Source of the DNA: Progne subis subis
Taxonomy: Eukaryota > Chordata > Aves > Passeriformes > Hirundinidae
Reading direction: 5' to 3'
NCBI GenBank assembly: GCA_022316685.1
Contig: JAKJHU010000054.1
Span: 2,392,501 to 2,456,500, forward strand
Length of the DNA: 64,000 nt
Within the stretch, counting starts at the first letter, position 1; each line of letters begins with the position of its first letter. Under the pieces are notes generated by a model. The model was given only the letters and a program-made list of their open reading frames with translations, was not told the origin of the DNA and made no database searches. Below are positions 47,580 through 59,300 of this stretch, one piece after another. The translations under genes and the position numbers were made by a program.

Positions 47580-48736
47580 GAGAGTTTCTGTTTTTACTGC
47601 AGTTTTGGTGACACATGGACTCTGATGCCACACTGAAGGGCTGCACCCAAAGGCTGCCCTCTTGGGAACAGAGCCAGAGACCTCCATAAACACCCTCATT
47701 TATTATTACTACTACTACAAAAAAATTAAAAGTAAAAATATAGGGTCTCTGTGCTGCTCCCTTCTGAAGCGGGTCAGGGGAGGTCTCCATTCTGCTCTTC
47801 CCTGTGGGGGTGCAAGTGGTCTCCATCCTCATCTGTTGTATGGAGGACCAGGGAACCATTATCTGCTGTCCCCTTTTGGGTGGCTCAGGGGTGTCCATCC
47901 TCCTCCCCTTTTGGGAGAGGGACGGAGGTGATCAGTGTTCATTCTTACCTTTGGACACAGAATCCGTGGAGGCATGGACAGGGAAATGGCAGCTCCAGGA
48001 CACATGCTGCTGGGAGATTGCTTCTGGGAATATCTTCTAGGACAGGGCCTGGTCCCCTTTGTATTTCCAGGCATCTCTTGGCCATCTGCGTCCTCAGGGG
48101 TGATCAACTTCTGCACACAGCCGTGGCTCAGAGGGAGCAGGCTTCCTCTGTCTCCCGTGCGGCAGCTTTCACACAGGCATTGGGAGAGATGGAGACTCTT
48201 GCTATAAGTATCCCAACTGTGGAGATCTTCCTCTTCCTGCTCCTCCACTGCCTGCTGCAGAGAGTGAGCTGGACATGGGAACACCTGCCTTTACTGTGGG
48301 AAGACCTTGTCCAACACCACACCAGGGGTCTTCTCCTGTGGCAAAGCTGCATTTTCCTTACAGCCATGGACTGGCAATTGGCAACGCCAGGATATTCACT
48401 CCTGGGACACACCCTTCACCCATTGCTGTACTGCTGTGAGCTGGGCTCACATCTCTGCTTTCAGGCTTTTCTGGGCCATTTGAATCCCCAGGGACGAGCA
48501 GGTCATGCTGTCACCCGTGGCTCTGAGAGAGCAGGCAGTCTTGTGCTAAAGGCTTCCTCTGTCTGCACTCAGACAGACCCATCTACCGATGTGGAGGAAA
48601 GGCATCAAAAGCTTGGCAAAGGCTGAAGGGAACACTCTGATTAGCCCTGTTCCTAAGAGGTTTCTAAAGCTGAAGTTGCTAACAGGGAGCAGACTTGACA
48701 GCCCAGAATGGGTTGGAGGTAGTTTTATTTTTCGGA
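47580..48736. repeat. Non-coding duplicated module flanking kinase copy A
   Basis: Segments here recur elsewhere in the window: about 47985-48060 matches 61735-61806, 48066-48190 matches 62486-62620, and 48221 onward matches 62963 onward. The block around 47610-47680 is a diverged relative of 54700-54770 and 60730-60800. Open frames on both strands are not recognised as genes. Confidence 0.7.
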
Positions 48737-49258
48737 CCCTCAGTCCTGCGTGGGTCTCGGTGAGTGGGGGCTGCAGAGGCTCCGCCAAAGGCATCAAAGC
48801 CGCCCGCCCCACATCCAAGGGTGGCACAAGATCTGCTCCAGCACTGGCCGGTCCTCGGGGTGCAGGGACAAACACCAGCGGATCAGATGTTGGCACTCTG
48901 GGGAGAGAAGGCAGAAAGCGCCCATCACTTGCAGAAGGCTCCTGCCCGGCTGCTCCCGGCGCCTGCAGAAGCCGGGCCACGCTGCCTGTGCTCAGAGCCG
49001 CCCTTTGCGGGAGAGCGGCACGGCAGGAGGAGCGCCACCTCCTTCAGCCAAGCGTGCCACACCGAGCCCGTCACGGGCCACCTCCTGCAGCCGGCCCTGG
49101 AGGGCACATTGACCTCCGGCACAGCTGCTGAGGGCTGTGCTGGGCTGCGCCGTGCCATGTGCCAAAGCCTGCCTCCTTGAGGCCGGATACCAACCTGGAG
49201 AGATCTGCTGCCTGAAGAACAGCTGCCCCGACACAATGTCATGGTCATCCTGGAAGGG
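48221..49258 (+). repeat. Direct repeat A/C, left copy
   Basis: Matches 62963-64000 at a constant offset of 14742 bases with only occasional mismatches, covering the 3' flank and last exons of the kinase gene. The match continues to the window end, so its true extent is unknown. Confidence 0.9.
48724..48729 (-). terminator. Poly(A) signal of kinase copy A
   Basis: AATAAA on the minus strand about 65 bases past the stop at 48794. Copy C keeps the same signal near 63466-63471; copy B does not. Confidence 0.6.
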
Positions 49259-52188
49259 CATCTCCCCGCAGACCATGACATATAGCAGCACACCCAGGGA
49301 CCAGATGGTCGCCGCATGGCCGTGGTAGCCACCAAGGCAGATCCACTCGGGTGGGCAGTACAAGTGTGTTCCTAGGGGACACAGGCGGCGCTGTCCAGGC
49401 GCAGGCTGCTGGCTCCCAGAGCCTGGTGCCAGCCTCCTGGCACAGGCAGGGGCTGCACAGGCGGCCACGACTTCCCCCCAGGCCACCCTGCATCCCCCAG
49501 ACAACTGGCCAAAGCCAAGGCGCCGTTCTGCAAGGCAGAGAAGGCCAGCGGAGCGGCCCAAGCCCTTGCGGGCCTGCCGAGCCCAGGGGCCGGGGCCTGG
49601 CTTTTGCAGCGCCTCTGTGATTCGGCAGGGCTGGCAGCTGGCTCCCGGGGCACAGCATCGGCCCCGTGCCACAGGGCAGCCGGCAGCCGGCTGAATGCCA
49701 CAGCCCACGGCCGAGGAGGGAACGGGGCCGTGCAGTGCCTGGCACCGGGAGCAGGGCCTGGGCTGTGGGCTCACCCGCAAATGTTGTGTAGGCCTGCTCC
49801 TGGAGGAAAGTGCCGCAACCGAAGTCGATGAGCTTCAGGTCACCAGTCTCCGGATTCACCAGGAGGTTTTCTGGCTTGATGTCCCGGTGCAGGACGCCGC
49901 AGGCGGTGCAGTGCTGCACGGCGTCCAGCACCTGGCAGAAAAGCCAGCGCGCAGACTCCTCGGGCAGGAACTCCTGCTCCAGCAGGAGCTCCAGGAGATC
50001 CTGCGACTGCTCCGGACGCTCAAGCACCAGCACGAAGCTGTCAGGCAGCTCAAACCAGTCCAGGAGCTGGATGATGTTCTGGCAACCAGAGCCCACCTTC
50101 TCCATGAGCACAATCTCCAGGGGAACACGGGTGCCGTTGGGCTGTGAGGAGGAGACAATGCCTCCAGCAGGCCTGATGCTGCCCCGTGCCTGCGCTGCCC
50201 CCCTGCCTGGGATGCCCTTTGGGCAGCTTCCCTGGGGCTTGGCATTCTTCCCGCCTGCCCAGGGGATGCTTGGCACATGTCCCCTTACCCGGACCCCCCA
50301 CCACCGCTGTTTGGCATGCCCGCGCCCGCCACGCTCGGCCTCGCAGGCTGTGCTCACGCCCGCTGCCGCCGCCATTCCCCGCCCTCGGGCCCGGGCTCAT
50401 CCCTGCCCGCCACGGCCCGCTCTGTCCCGCTGGCCCCGCTCACTCACCAGCTTGTGCCACCGCAGGACGCTCTCCCGGGGCACGCGCTTGAGGGCCACCT
50501 GCAAGCCATGGAGACAGCGGGGCTCAGCTCAAGCCCTGCCCCGGCCCGCGCCGCACCTGACCCTTCTCCTGTGCCGGGCAGTCCCGGCCACTTACCGGGC
50601 TCCCGTCCGACAGGCGGGTCCCTGAGAAAACGGTGCCGAAGCCACCGCTCCCCAGCTGCAGGCCCAGCTCGTACAGCTCCTGCAGCTCCTTCTTTTGCCC
50701 TGCGGCCAAGACCCAGCCATCAGCCTTGCGCCCACCAACCCCCCAAGTGGCCCGAGCGGAGCGGGCCGAGCCACCGCGGGCCACCTTGCTCTCACCTGCT
50801 TCCTGCTGCACGCCGGGCAGCGGCCGCCGCCTCGCAGCGCTGGGGCTGGCGAGCGGCACAGCTGGGGCAGGGCAGCGCGCAGAGGCGGCTGCAGGAGCCG
50901 CGCTGCAGCGGGGCTGGGCGGCACCGTCGCTGTCCCCGGCCTCGTGCGCTGGACTCTGCTGTTCTGCACTGCCGGGGCTACAGCCCGAGGCTTCGCACAG
51001 GGGGGTCTCAGGAGCAGCTGCAAACCAGAGAGCGCTTTTCTGAAGCCCTGGCATCAGAGGCACTGAAGATAGCCAGGGACTAGGCCGCTCTCAGAGGCCC
51101 TGGCCTGGTCTGGCCTGGGAATGCCCCTCAAGAGCCCCAGGGGAGCCTCAGACAGCTCCTGACAAGAGCTCACCTGCCACTACAAAGGCTGTCCTGTTTG
51201 ATGGTGGCCGTCTCGGAGCAGCTTCCTGGAGATGGAGGAACCTCCTTGGTCTCTCAAGGGTCCTCTCCACCTCCAGGCACAGGCTGTGGCCAGCTGGCAC
51301 AGCCGGCACAGCCGGCACAGCGTCCTGGGAGATGTGGGCCGGCATCTCCTGGCTCAAGGACGCTTGCTGCTCCGCCACCTGCTCCTGAGATTGCTCCCCT
51401 GGCTCGGGCTGGGCTCCCACGTGGACTTGCGGGCTTTCCCCGGCCACGTCAGTGGTCAGGGTTGCGCCCGCGTTGTTGGTATCCACGGGTCCAAGGGAGC
51501 TGGGAGACCTGTCCACAGGCTCTGCACCTTCTGCAGGCTGACAGGTCTCACTGAGCCTCTCTGGGGGATGGAGGCTGTCAGAGATGGCCGAGGCTCCTGG
51601 CAGGATGGATGTTCTCTGACGGCCTGATCCTCCTGCATGGGTGGCGGGTCTCTGCTGGTATGCCACCCTTGCAAGAGTTGAGGCTCTCCCAGGGGTGTAG
51701 AATCTTGCTGGGAGCAGCCTCTTGAAGGGATGGAGGCTTCGGGAGCGGCTGGGCGAGCCACAGCAGGGCAGGTGGCCTCGCTTCGCCAGCTTCTCCAGTT
51801 GTTTCCACAACGCCTGCCACATCCCAGTGTAGAGCGGCACAGATGTCCCATTGCCAGCCCAGAGCCAGATCATCAGTTCCTGCAGCTCTTGGGCCACTGC
51901 CACGCAGGGGCCGCAGCTGCAGGACCTTCCCTGGGGGCTTGCGGGATCACCTGGCCGCTTGTGACGGGTGGCCAGAGGCCTGGAGCACCTGGGAGCCGCA
52001 GGGGCTCCTCGGTTCCTCCGTGAGCCTCTGGGCCGGACCCCGGAGCGCTTGCGCCTCGTTCTTGTTCCTGCCCACTGCCGCCGTGGTGGCCAGTGGCCAA
52101 CGGCCCAGGAGACTGCCACAGCGGCCAGCAGCAGGACAAGCGCAGTCATCAGGACGCCTCCGTCACCCATGGCTACGGCACGTCCCAT
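48794..52188 (-). CDS. PIM-family serine/threonine kinase-like gene, copy A (membrane-anchored)
   Basis: Seven coding exons (minus order): 51174-52188, 50796-51017, 50596-50699, 50448-50498, 49775-50141, 49195-49371, 48794-48897. They sum to 2040 nt with every phase matching, giving 679 residues. Residues ~11-31 are a hydrophobic helix followed by a strongly basic stretch ([16 protein letters not shown]), predicting a single-pass anchor with the rest cytosolic. A proline/serine-rich linker runs to ~412. The kinase domain spans ~420-679: P-loop LGSGGFG, VALK lysine 451, PIM-type proline hinge [13 protein letters not shown] (~549-556), DFG at 570-572, [22 protein letters not shown] and [10 protein letters not shown]. 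All catalytic residues are present. The hinge, PNGTRVP and CQHLIRW identify the PIM family. Ordinary PIM kinases are ~310 residues with no anchor, so joining exon 1 to the kinase is inferred from phase and conservation in copy B. The last donor is GTTGGT. Confidence 0.85.
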
Positions 52189-52290
52189 CGCAACTGCACT
52201 GGCGGCTGCGGGGCCGGGCCCGGCTTATATAGGCCTGGCGCGGTGATGTCACAGCGTTGTGGCCAGGACAGCTCTGTGACATCACGGCCC
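52189..52290 (-). promoter_or_regulatory. TATA promoter of kinase copy A with CRE-like palindrome
   Basis: TATATAAG on the minus strand (52224-52231) lies 36 bases from the first ATG. Upstream is a 12-base perfect inverted repeat GTGATGTCACAG/CTGTGACATCAC (52243-52254 and 52274-52285) with a 19-base loop. Each arm contains a TGATGTCA/TGACATCA CRE-like core. Confidence 0.75.
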
Positions 52291-54119
52291 TGCCTCACAC
52301 CAGCGCTCTGCCCCTTTGTGCCGTCACGGCCACGCCCGCCTCAGGGATCCGCAGAAGATGGCCATCGCCAAAAAAAGCCTGGAAATAAAAACTGGAGCTC
52401 ACCCTCTGTCAATGAATCATTCTCTGGAGCAAGTGGGGTACCTCAGGAACAGTGCTGCTGCCACCAGCGTCGTGCCCACGACTCCCCAGGGCGCTGCAGC
52501 CGTACCAACTTCAAACAAGGACTTCTCTGTTCCTGAGAAGACCCTCCAGAGACAGACTTGAAGTTCCTGTGTCCCTGGGGAACTCCCCTGAAATGGCTGT
52601 CGAGGGATGGAAGAGTTTTTTGTTGGCAAAAAAGCTTTTTGTTAGTTTTTGTTAACTTCTGCGGAGCCTGTGTTCTAAATAAATCAAGATTATCCAAAGC
52701 GCGCTCATGCTGCTCCCACTGCTCTGGTCTTGACTGTGATAGGGTTCCTTTCTTCCCAATAGCTGGCACATGCTGGGTTTGAATTCAAGGTGAGAATGCT
52801 GTGCATCAAACCGGGCTGGTTTGGTTTCTGCTGAGCGAGGCTTGCCCTCTTCCAGGACTTTGCAGGGTCCCTCAGTACAACAAATGTTTTCCACTGGGAA
52901 GGGACGGATGAGTGTTGAAGACAGGATCAAAGAAGGCATGAAACACCTGGACCGTGTCTCTGTCCCTGCTTTTGAGGTGCCCATCCGCATCCTGGAAGGG
53001 GACGATGTTATTTCTACAATGTTTTTTTCCTTTAATGTGTTTAAAAATGATCTTTTTATTGTGCCCCACAATTCTGGCCACCTTCATCTCCAGTTGAGCT
53101 TTCACTGCACCAGATTTCTCTTGACAGTGGGAAGAAGCATGTCGGTATTCTTCTCCTGACCTCGACTCCACTGGTCTCACACACACGGCTTACTTTTCCA
53201 TTCTCTTTCCCAGAAAAGATGCCACTTCAGGCAAGCCCGCCTTCTGCCTCGCCTGCCTGCTTTCTGTCATTTCCTAACCGCCTGCTCCTGTGCCCTTAGG
53301 AGGTGATGTTTCAAAAGTGACCAGCACGGATGGACCCCAGCACCTGCAAAACATTTGCCCTGGGGACTGTGCTTATCAGTTCCCTGAGCAGCCTGAAGTC
53401 TGCTCTCCTCATGCCCCAAACTGAGGTTTTGCTGGCCCTTTTCCTCTTGTCAGAGTTTTGAAACTCATTTTATTTGTGGTCAACACCCCAGGGGCAAAGC
53501 CAGCGCAAGGGGACATGAGTGGGGTGAGTGTGAGAGGTTCACCTCTACCCCTCCCGTCCCACACCAGGGAGCAGGGATCTTCCTGGGATGGATCCAGGAG
53601 GATATCCAGGACCTTCCTTGCTTGGGACGGGTAGCGAGGCGATCCAGGCGCGACCAGTGTCCAGCTCTGTGTCCTGGGATGCCCTGCGCTGTGTTCCCCA
53701 CAGCCCCGATTTTCAGGAAGGAGCCACAGGAACCTCCTGGGCATTGATGGGTTTGTCTTGCAGGAATTCGCTGTGGAGCTTGTTTCTCTTTTGTTCCTCT
53801 TTCTGAACTCGTGTAAATATGGCATGAAGCTGGAAGGGGCAGGGTGGGGTGATGCAACACACACATCCGGGGAACTCTTGAGGGGTTCTGTGTCTCTGGC
53901 ACCCTGCTTTCCTCCTCTCCCTCTCGTGTAGGTGTGGGCCAGGATGGAGCATCTTTCCCGGGGGGTCACGGTGCCCTGGATCCCTGGCCTGAATGGAGGG
54001 GCAACGCTGGGCATCTCTGCCCTGCCCCACGCAGTCGGGGTGTTCCACAGAGCTCCTCCAAAGCCCTGCTCTTGGGCCGCCAGGGGCTTAATTAGTGCGG
54101 TATTAACGAGGGACTAACG

Positions 54120-54215
54120 GAGGGCGTTAATTGAGGAGGGGAGGGCGGGGCGCCGCTCCGGGCCGAGGGGCGGGGCCAGCGCTGAGGGGGAAAAAGGGCG
54201 GGAAAAGGCTCGGGG
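54120..54215. promoter_or_regulatory. GC-box/E2F-like CpG block
   Basis: Local CpG-rich patch with GGGCGGGGC (54143-54151), GGGGCGGGGCC (54167-54177) and an E2F-like GGGCGGGAAAA (54196-54206). It stands out against surrounding sequence but has no gene attached that I can identify. Confidence 0.35.
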
Positions 54216-54242
54216 CTGCTGAGGGGAAACGTCGGGAAGGAG

Positions 54243-54826
54243 GGGACCGAGGGATACTGGTGGGGAAAAAGGGAGACACAAGAGCTCTCGGGGGCCTGAA
54301 ACCGCTAGGGGTGGCTGCAGAAAGCTGAACACAATCTCCCCTGCATACCCCAGCCCCTTACACGGGGGAAGCCCTGGCTAAAATCCAGGAAACACAGCGC
54401 TGTGGATGCAAGGGATCAGAACCAGGGTCCGTGTGGGGAGCGTCCCTCACGGGAGGAACCTGAATGGAACCGAGCAGGGCTGGGGCAGGAGGCTCAGACG
54501 GAGCAGAGAAGGGGCACCCTCTGTCCATGCCAAGGCCCAGGGCAGCCCTATCCCGGCAAGAGCACAGGGAGAGGATCCTTGAGCTGCTGCACGTTGGCGC
54601 TGCCCTGGCTCAGCCGGGAAGCCCCTCATTGCCCGGGGCAGCTGGGGGCAGTGGGGAGTGGGAGAGGGAAAGCAGCGGAACACAAGGATCTCTCCTACAC
54701 CCACATGGACTCTGACTGCCGTGTTCATGGGCTGCGCCAAATGGCTGCTCTGTTGGGAACAGAACCAGAAACCGACACCAACATCCCACTTTACTGCTCC
54801 AGAAAAAGAAAAACCCCGAACATTAA
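54243..54826 (+). repeat. Direct repeat flanking copy B, left
   Basis: About 98% identical by eye to 60271-60840 (offset about 6028). Both lie outside the kinase gene and in the same orientation. Open frames on both strands are shared simply because the copies are recent. Confidence 0.9.
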
Positions 54827-54929
54827 TTGCAAGGGGGATAACTGAATATCTGCTCAGCATATGGTGGTCTGTTTCCTGAATCCAGTCATGAGTTTTGTTT
54901 AGGTCTTCTCCCTTGGGACCAGGTCAACA

Positions 54930-55235
54930 GGGAGTGATCTTAAACCCTTCCGCACTTTGTAATTCTCCATCCACCCATTCCATGAGAGGCTCTTTTAGCC
55001 AACAAAGCCTTAACTTGATGTGAGGCTTTAAGGATTACCATTCCGTCCTCAGTTACCATTAAATCTGTGGCTGCACAGTTTTGCAAACAATGGGGCCACC
55101 TCTATCCTAGAGGTGTAACATTTTAGAAAAACAGGCCATCAGTCTTCAAGTACCAGCCCGTGGTGTTCTTGCACTAGAACTCCTTTGGCATGCTCCTGTT
55201 CAATATCCACATAAAAATCAAATTCTTTCTCCCTG
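54930..55235 (-). mobile_element. Decayed endogenous retrovirus pol fragment
   Basis: The minus strand, read with frame changes, resembles the end of reverse transcriptase and the connection region leading to RNase H of a gammaretrovirus-like (class I) element. The first part is around 55139-55230 and the second around 54960-55090. It is interrupted by stops and frameshifts, with no LTRs adjoining, so it cannot be functional. Family assignment is from pattern memory and needs a search. Confidence 0.5.
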
Positions 55236-56289
55236 TCTGCAAGGGCTATGGCAGGATCCTCTGTGGCTCTGTGGTCACTCCCACTTCCAGCATCCTTCTG
55301 TCCTGCAGATGGCCCTGATCCCTTTCCCATGGCTCTTTCTGTCAGCTCTGCTCTGCGCTGCCAACCCCGTCCCCTGGGTCCTGGGGGTCCCCTTGATGTC
55401 TGTGGTTTATAACCCAAATCATCCACCGTGACCCCCCAAGACAACGTGGCGCAGAGTCATCTGCTGGATCCCTGTCACCTGTGTCTTAGGGGCTCTCGGT
55501 GTCTTGTCCTGGGTTCCCCCTCCAGTTATCCCAGGGCGGGACCATAGGAACAATACTGCTTTGTTTTCCCTGCCCTGGAAGCTGGGGATGGGATACAAGG
55601 GCCCTCCTACATTGTGGTACTGTCTGCCACTCCCAGGGACACACAGAGATACCCAGGGACGTGCTGGAATGGCGCTTTCTTGCTCCACGGAGGCTCCCAG
55701 CATCCTTCAGCAGCGTGAGATAACAAGGAAATTCCTGTCTGCCTGATTGATTACCCAGCTGTGTGCCCTGTTTGATCCACAGCAGGCCCCTCTTGAATTC
55801 AAACCCAGCATGTGCCAGCTATTGGGAAGAAAGGAACCCAATCACAGTCAAGTCCAGAGCAGTTGGAGCAGCATGAGCGTGCTCTGGAAAATCCTGATTT
55901 ATTTAGAACACAGGCTCCGCAGAAGTTAACAAAAACTAACAAAAAGCTTTTTTGCCAACAAAAAACTCTTCCATCCCTCGGACAGCCATTTCAGGGGAGT
56001 TCCCCAGGGACACAGGAACTTCAAGTCTGTCTCTGGAGGGTCTTCTCAGGAACAGAGAAGTCCTTGGTTGAAGTTGATACGGCTGCAGCGCCCTGGGAGT
56101 CATGGGCATGACGCTGGTGGCAGCAGCACAGTTCCTGAGGTGCCCCACTTGCTCCAGAGAATGATTCATTGACAGAGGGTGAGCTCCAGTTTTTATTTCC
56201 AGGCTTTTTTTGGCCATGGCCATCTTCTGCGGATCCCTGAGGCGGGCGTGGCCGTGACGGCACAAAGGGGCAGAGCACTGGTGTGAGGC

Positions 56290-56392
56290 AGGGCCGTGAT
56301 GTCACAGAGCTGTCCTGGCCACAACGCTGTGACATCACCGCGCCAGGCCTATATAAGCCGGGCCCGGCCCCGCAGCCGCCAGTGCAGTTGCG
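56290..56392 (+). promoter_or_regulatory. TATA promoter of kinase copy B with CRE-like palindrome
   Basis: TATATAAG at 56350-56357, 36 bases before the first ATG, implies a 5'UTR of only ~10 bases. The perfect 12-base inverted repeat is at 56296-56307 and 56327-56338, identical to copy A. Confidence 0.75.
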
Positions 56393-59300
56393 ATGGGACG
56401 TGCCGTAGCCATGGGTGACGGAGGCGTCCTGATCACTGCACTTGTCCTGCTGCTGGCCGCTGTGGCAGTCTGCTGGGCCGTTGGCCACTGGCCACCACGG
56501 CGGCAGCGGGCAGGAACAAGAACGAGGCGCAAGCGCTCCGGGGTCCGGCCCAGAGGCTCACGGAGGAACCGAGGAGCCCCTGCGGCTCCCAGGTGCTCCA
56601 GGCCTCGGGCCACCCCTCACAAGCGGCCAGGTGATCCCGCAAGCCCCCAGGGAAGGTCCTGCAGCTGCGGCCCCTGCGTGGCAGTGGCCCAAGAGCTGCA
56701 GGAACTGATGATCTGGCTCTGGGCTGGCAATGGGACATCTGTGCCGCTCTACACTGGGATGTGGCAGGCGTTGTGGAAACAACTGGAGAAGCTGGCGAAG
56801 CGAGGCCACCTGCCCTGCTGTGGCTCGCCCAGCCGCTCCCGAAGCCTCCATCCCTTCAAGAGGCTGCTCCCAGCAAGATTCTACAGCCCTGGGAGAGCCT
56901 CAACTCTTGCAAGGGTGGCATACCAGCAGAGACCCGCCATCCATGCAAGAGGATCAGGCCGTCAGAGAACATCCATCCTGCCAGGAGCCTCGGCCATCTC
57001 TGACAGCCTCCATCCCCCAGAGAGGCTCAGTGAGACCTGTCAGCCTGCAGAAGGTGAAGAGCCTGTGGACAGGTCTCCCAGCTCCCTTGGACCCGTGGAT
57101 AACAACAACGCGGGCGCAACCCTGACCACTGACGTGGCTGGGGAAAGCCTGCAAGTCCACGTGAGAGCCCAGCCCGAGCCAGGGGAGCCATCTCAGGAGC
57201 AGGTGGCGGAGCAGCAAGCGTCCTTGAGCCAGGACTTGCCGGCCCACATCTCCCAGGACGCTGTGCCGGCTGTGCCGGCTGTGCCAGCTGGCCACAGCCT
57301 GTGCCTGGAGGTGGAGAGGACCCTTGAGAGACCAAGGAGGTTCCTCCATCTCCAGGAAGCTGCTCCGAGACGGCCACCATCAAGCAGGACAGCCTTTGTA
57401 GTGGCAGGTGAGCTCTTGTCAGGAGCTGTCTGAGGCTCCCCTGGGGCTCTTGAGGGGCATTCCCAGGCCAGACCAGGCCAGGGCCTCTGAGAGCGGCCTA
57501 GTCCCTGGCTATCTTCAGTGCCTCTGATGCCAGGGCTTCAGAAAAGCGCTCTCTGGTTTGCAGCTGCTCCTGGGACTCCCCTGTGCGAAGCCTCGGGCTG
57601 TAGCCCCGGCAGTGCAGAACAGCAGAGTCCAGCGCACGAGGCCGGGGACAGCGACGGTGCCGCCCAGCCCCGCTGCAGCGCGGCTCCTGCAGCCGCCTCT
57701 GCGCGCTGCCCTGCCCCAGCTGTGCCGCTCGCCAGCCCCAGCGCTGCGAGGCGGCGGCCGCTGCCCGGCGCGCAGCAGGAAGCAGGTGAGAGCAAGGTGG
57801 CCCGCGGTGGCTCGGCCCGCTCCGCTCGGGCCACTCGGGGGGTTGGCGGGCGCAAGGCTGATGGCTGGGTCTTGGCCGCAGGGCAAAAGAAGGAGCTGCA
57901 GGAGCTGTACGAGCTGGGCCCGCAGCTGGGGAGCGGTGGCTTCGGCACCGTTTTCTCAGGGACCCGCCTGTCGGACGGGAGCCCGGTAAGTGGCCGGGAC
58001 TGCCCGGCACAGGAGAAGGGTCAGGTGCGGCGCGGGCCGGGGCAGGGCTTGAGCTGAGCCCCGCTGTCTCCATGGCTTGCAGGTGGCCCTCAAGCGCGTG
58101 CCCCGGGAGAGCGTCCTGCGGTGGCACAAGCTGGTGAGTGAGCGGGGCCAGCGGGACAGAGCGGGCCGTGGCGGGCAGGGATGAGCCCGGGCCCGAGGGC
58201 GGGGAATGGCGGCGGCAGTGGGCGTGAGCACAGCCTGCGAGGCCGAGCGTGGCGGGCGCGGGCATGCCAAACAGCGGTGGTGGGGGGTCCGGGGAAGGGG
58301 ACATGTGCCAAGCATCTCCTGGGCGGGCGGGAAGAATGCCAAGCTCCAGGGAAGCTGCCCAAAGGGCATCCCAGGCAGGGGGGCAGTGCAGGCACAGGGC
58401 AGCATCAGGCCTGCTGGAGGCATTGTCTCCTCCTCACAGCCCGACGGCACCCGTGTTCCCCTGGAGATTGTGCTCATGGAGAAGGTGGGCTCTGGTTGCC
58501 AGAACATCATCCAGCTCCTGGACTGGTTCGAGCTGCCTGACAGCTTCGTGCTGGTGCTGGAGCGCCCGGAGCAGTCGCAGGATCTCCTGGAGCTCCTGCT
58601 GGAGCAGGAGTTCCTGCCCGAGGAGTCTGCGCGCTGGCTTTTCTGCCAGGTGCTGGACGCCGTGCAGCACTGCACCGCCTGCGGCGTCCTGCACAGGGAC
58701 ATCAAGCCAGAAAACCTCCTGGTGAATCCGGAGACTGGCGACCTGAAGCTCATCGACTTCGGTTGCGGCACTTTCCTCCAGGAGCAGGCCTACACAACAT
58801 TTGCGGGTGAGCCCACAGCCCGGGCCCGGCTCCCGGTGCCAGGCACTGCACGGCCCCGTTCCCTCCTCGGCCGTGGGCTGCGGCATTCAGCCGGCTGCCG
58901 GCTGCCCTGTGGCACGGGGCCGATGCTGTGCCCCGGGAGCCAGCTGCTGGCCCTGCCGAATCACAGAGGCGCTGCAAAAGCCAGGCCCCGGCCCCTGGGC
59001 TCAGCAGGCCCACAAGGGCTTGGGCCGCTCCGCTGGCCTTCTCTGCCTTGCAGAACGGCGCCTTGGCTTTGGCCAGTTGTCTGGGGGATGCAGGGTGGCC
59101 TGGGGGGAAGTTGTGTCCGCCAGTGCAGCCCCTGCCTGTGCCAGGAGGCTGGCACCAGGCTCTGGGAGCCAGCAGCCTGCGCCTGGACAGCGCCGCCTGT
59201 GTCCCCTAGGAACACACTTGTACTGCCCACCCGAGTGGATCTGCCTTGGTGGCTACCACGGCCATGCGGCGACCATCTGGTCCCTGGGTGTGCTGCTATA

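Larger units (their letters stand above)
48737..52822 (-). repeat. Inverted-repeat arm A (~4.1 kb)
   Basis: Reverse complement of 55763-59842, including promoter, all exons and introns of the kinase gene. The inner ~30 bases next to the spacer are more diverged. The outer edge stops at the conserved AGGACTGAGGG in the 3'UTR. Confidence 0.9.
52823..55762. other. Spacer of the kinase inverted repeat
   Basis: No intact gene recognised. It contains a region at ~52830-52880 that reappears diverged near 61347-61385, a CpG/GC-box block (54120-54215), one ~580-base direct repeat and a retroviral pol fragment (listed separately). Remaining sequence 53160-54100 matches nothing I know. Confidence 0.5.

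Noticed and set aside
47751..48626. 291-residue plus-strand open frame
   Set aside because: Lies in duplicated non-coding sequence; the paralogous sequence at 62486-63350 is interrupted by an insertion and does not keep the frame; no domain recognised.
50186..51083. Long open frames on the plus strand across kinase copy A (and the mirror frames at 57498-58771 in copy B)
   Set aside because: They lie antisense to kinase exons and introns in very GC-rich DNA where stops are rare, and their Ser/Pro/Arg-rich products resemble nothing; shadows of the real exons.
53409..54014. 201-residue minus-strand open frame in the spacer
   Set aside because: Overlaps other open frames of similar length, has low-complexity composition and no family resemblance.
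54402..54845. 147-residue open frame repeated at 60430-60843
   Set aside because: Shared only because the direct repeats are nearly identical; the opposite strand is also open, the ends differ, and the product has no recognisable domain.
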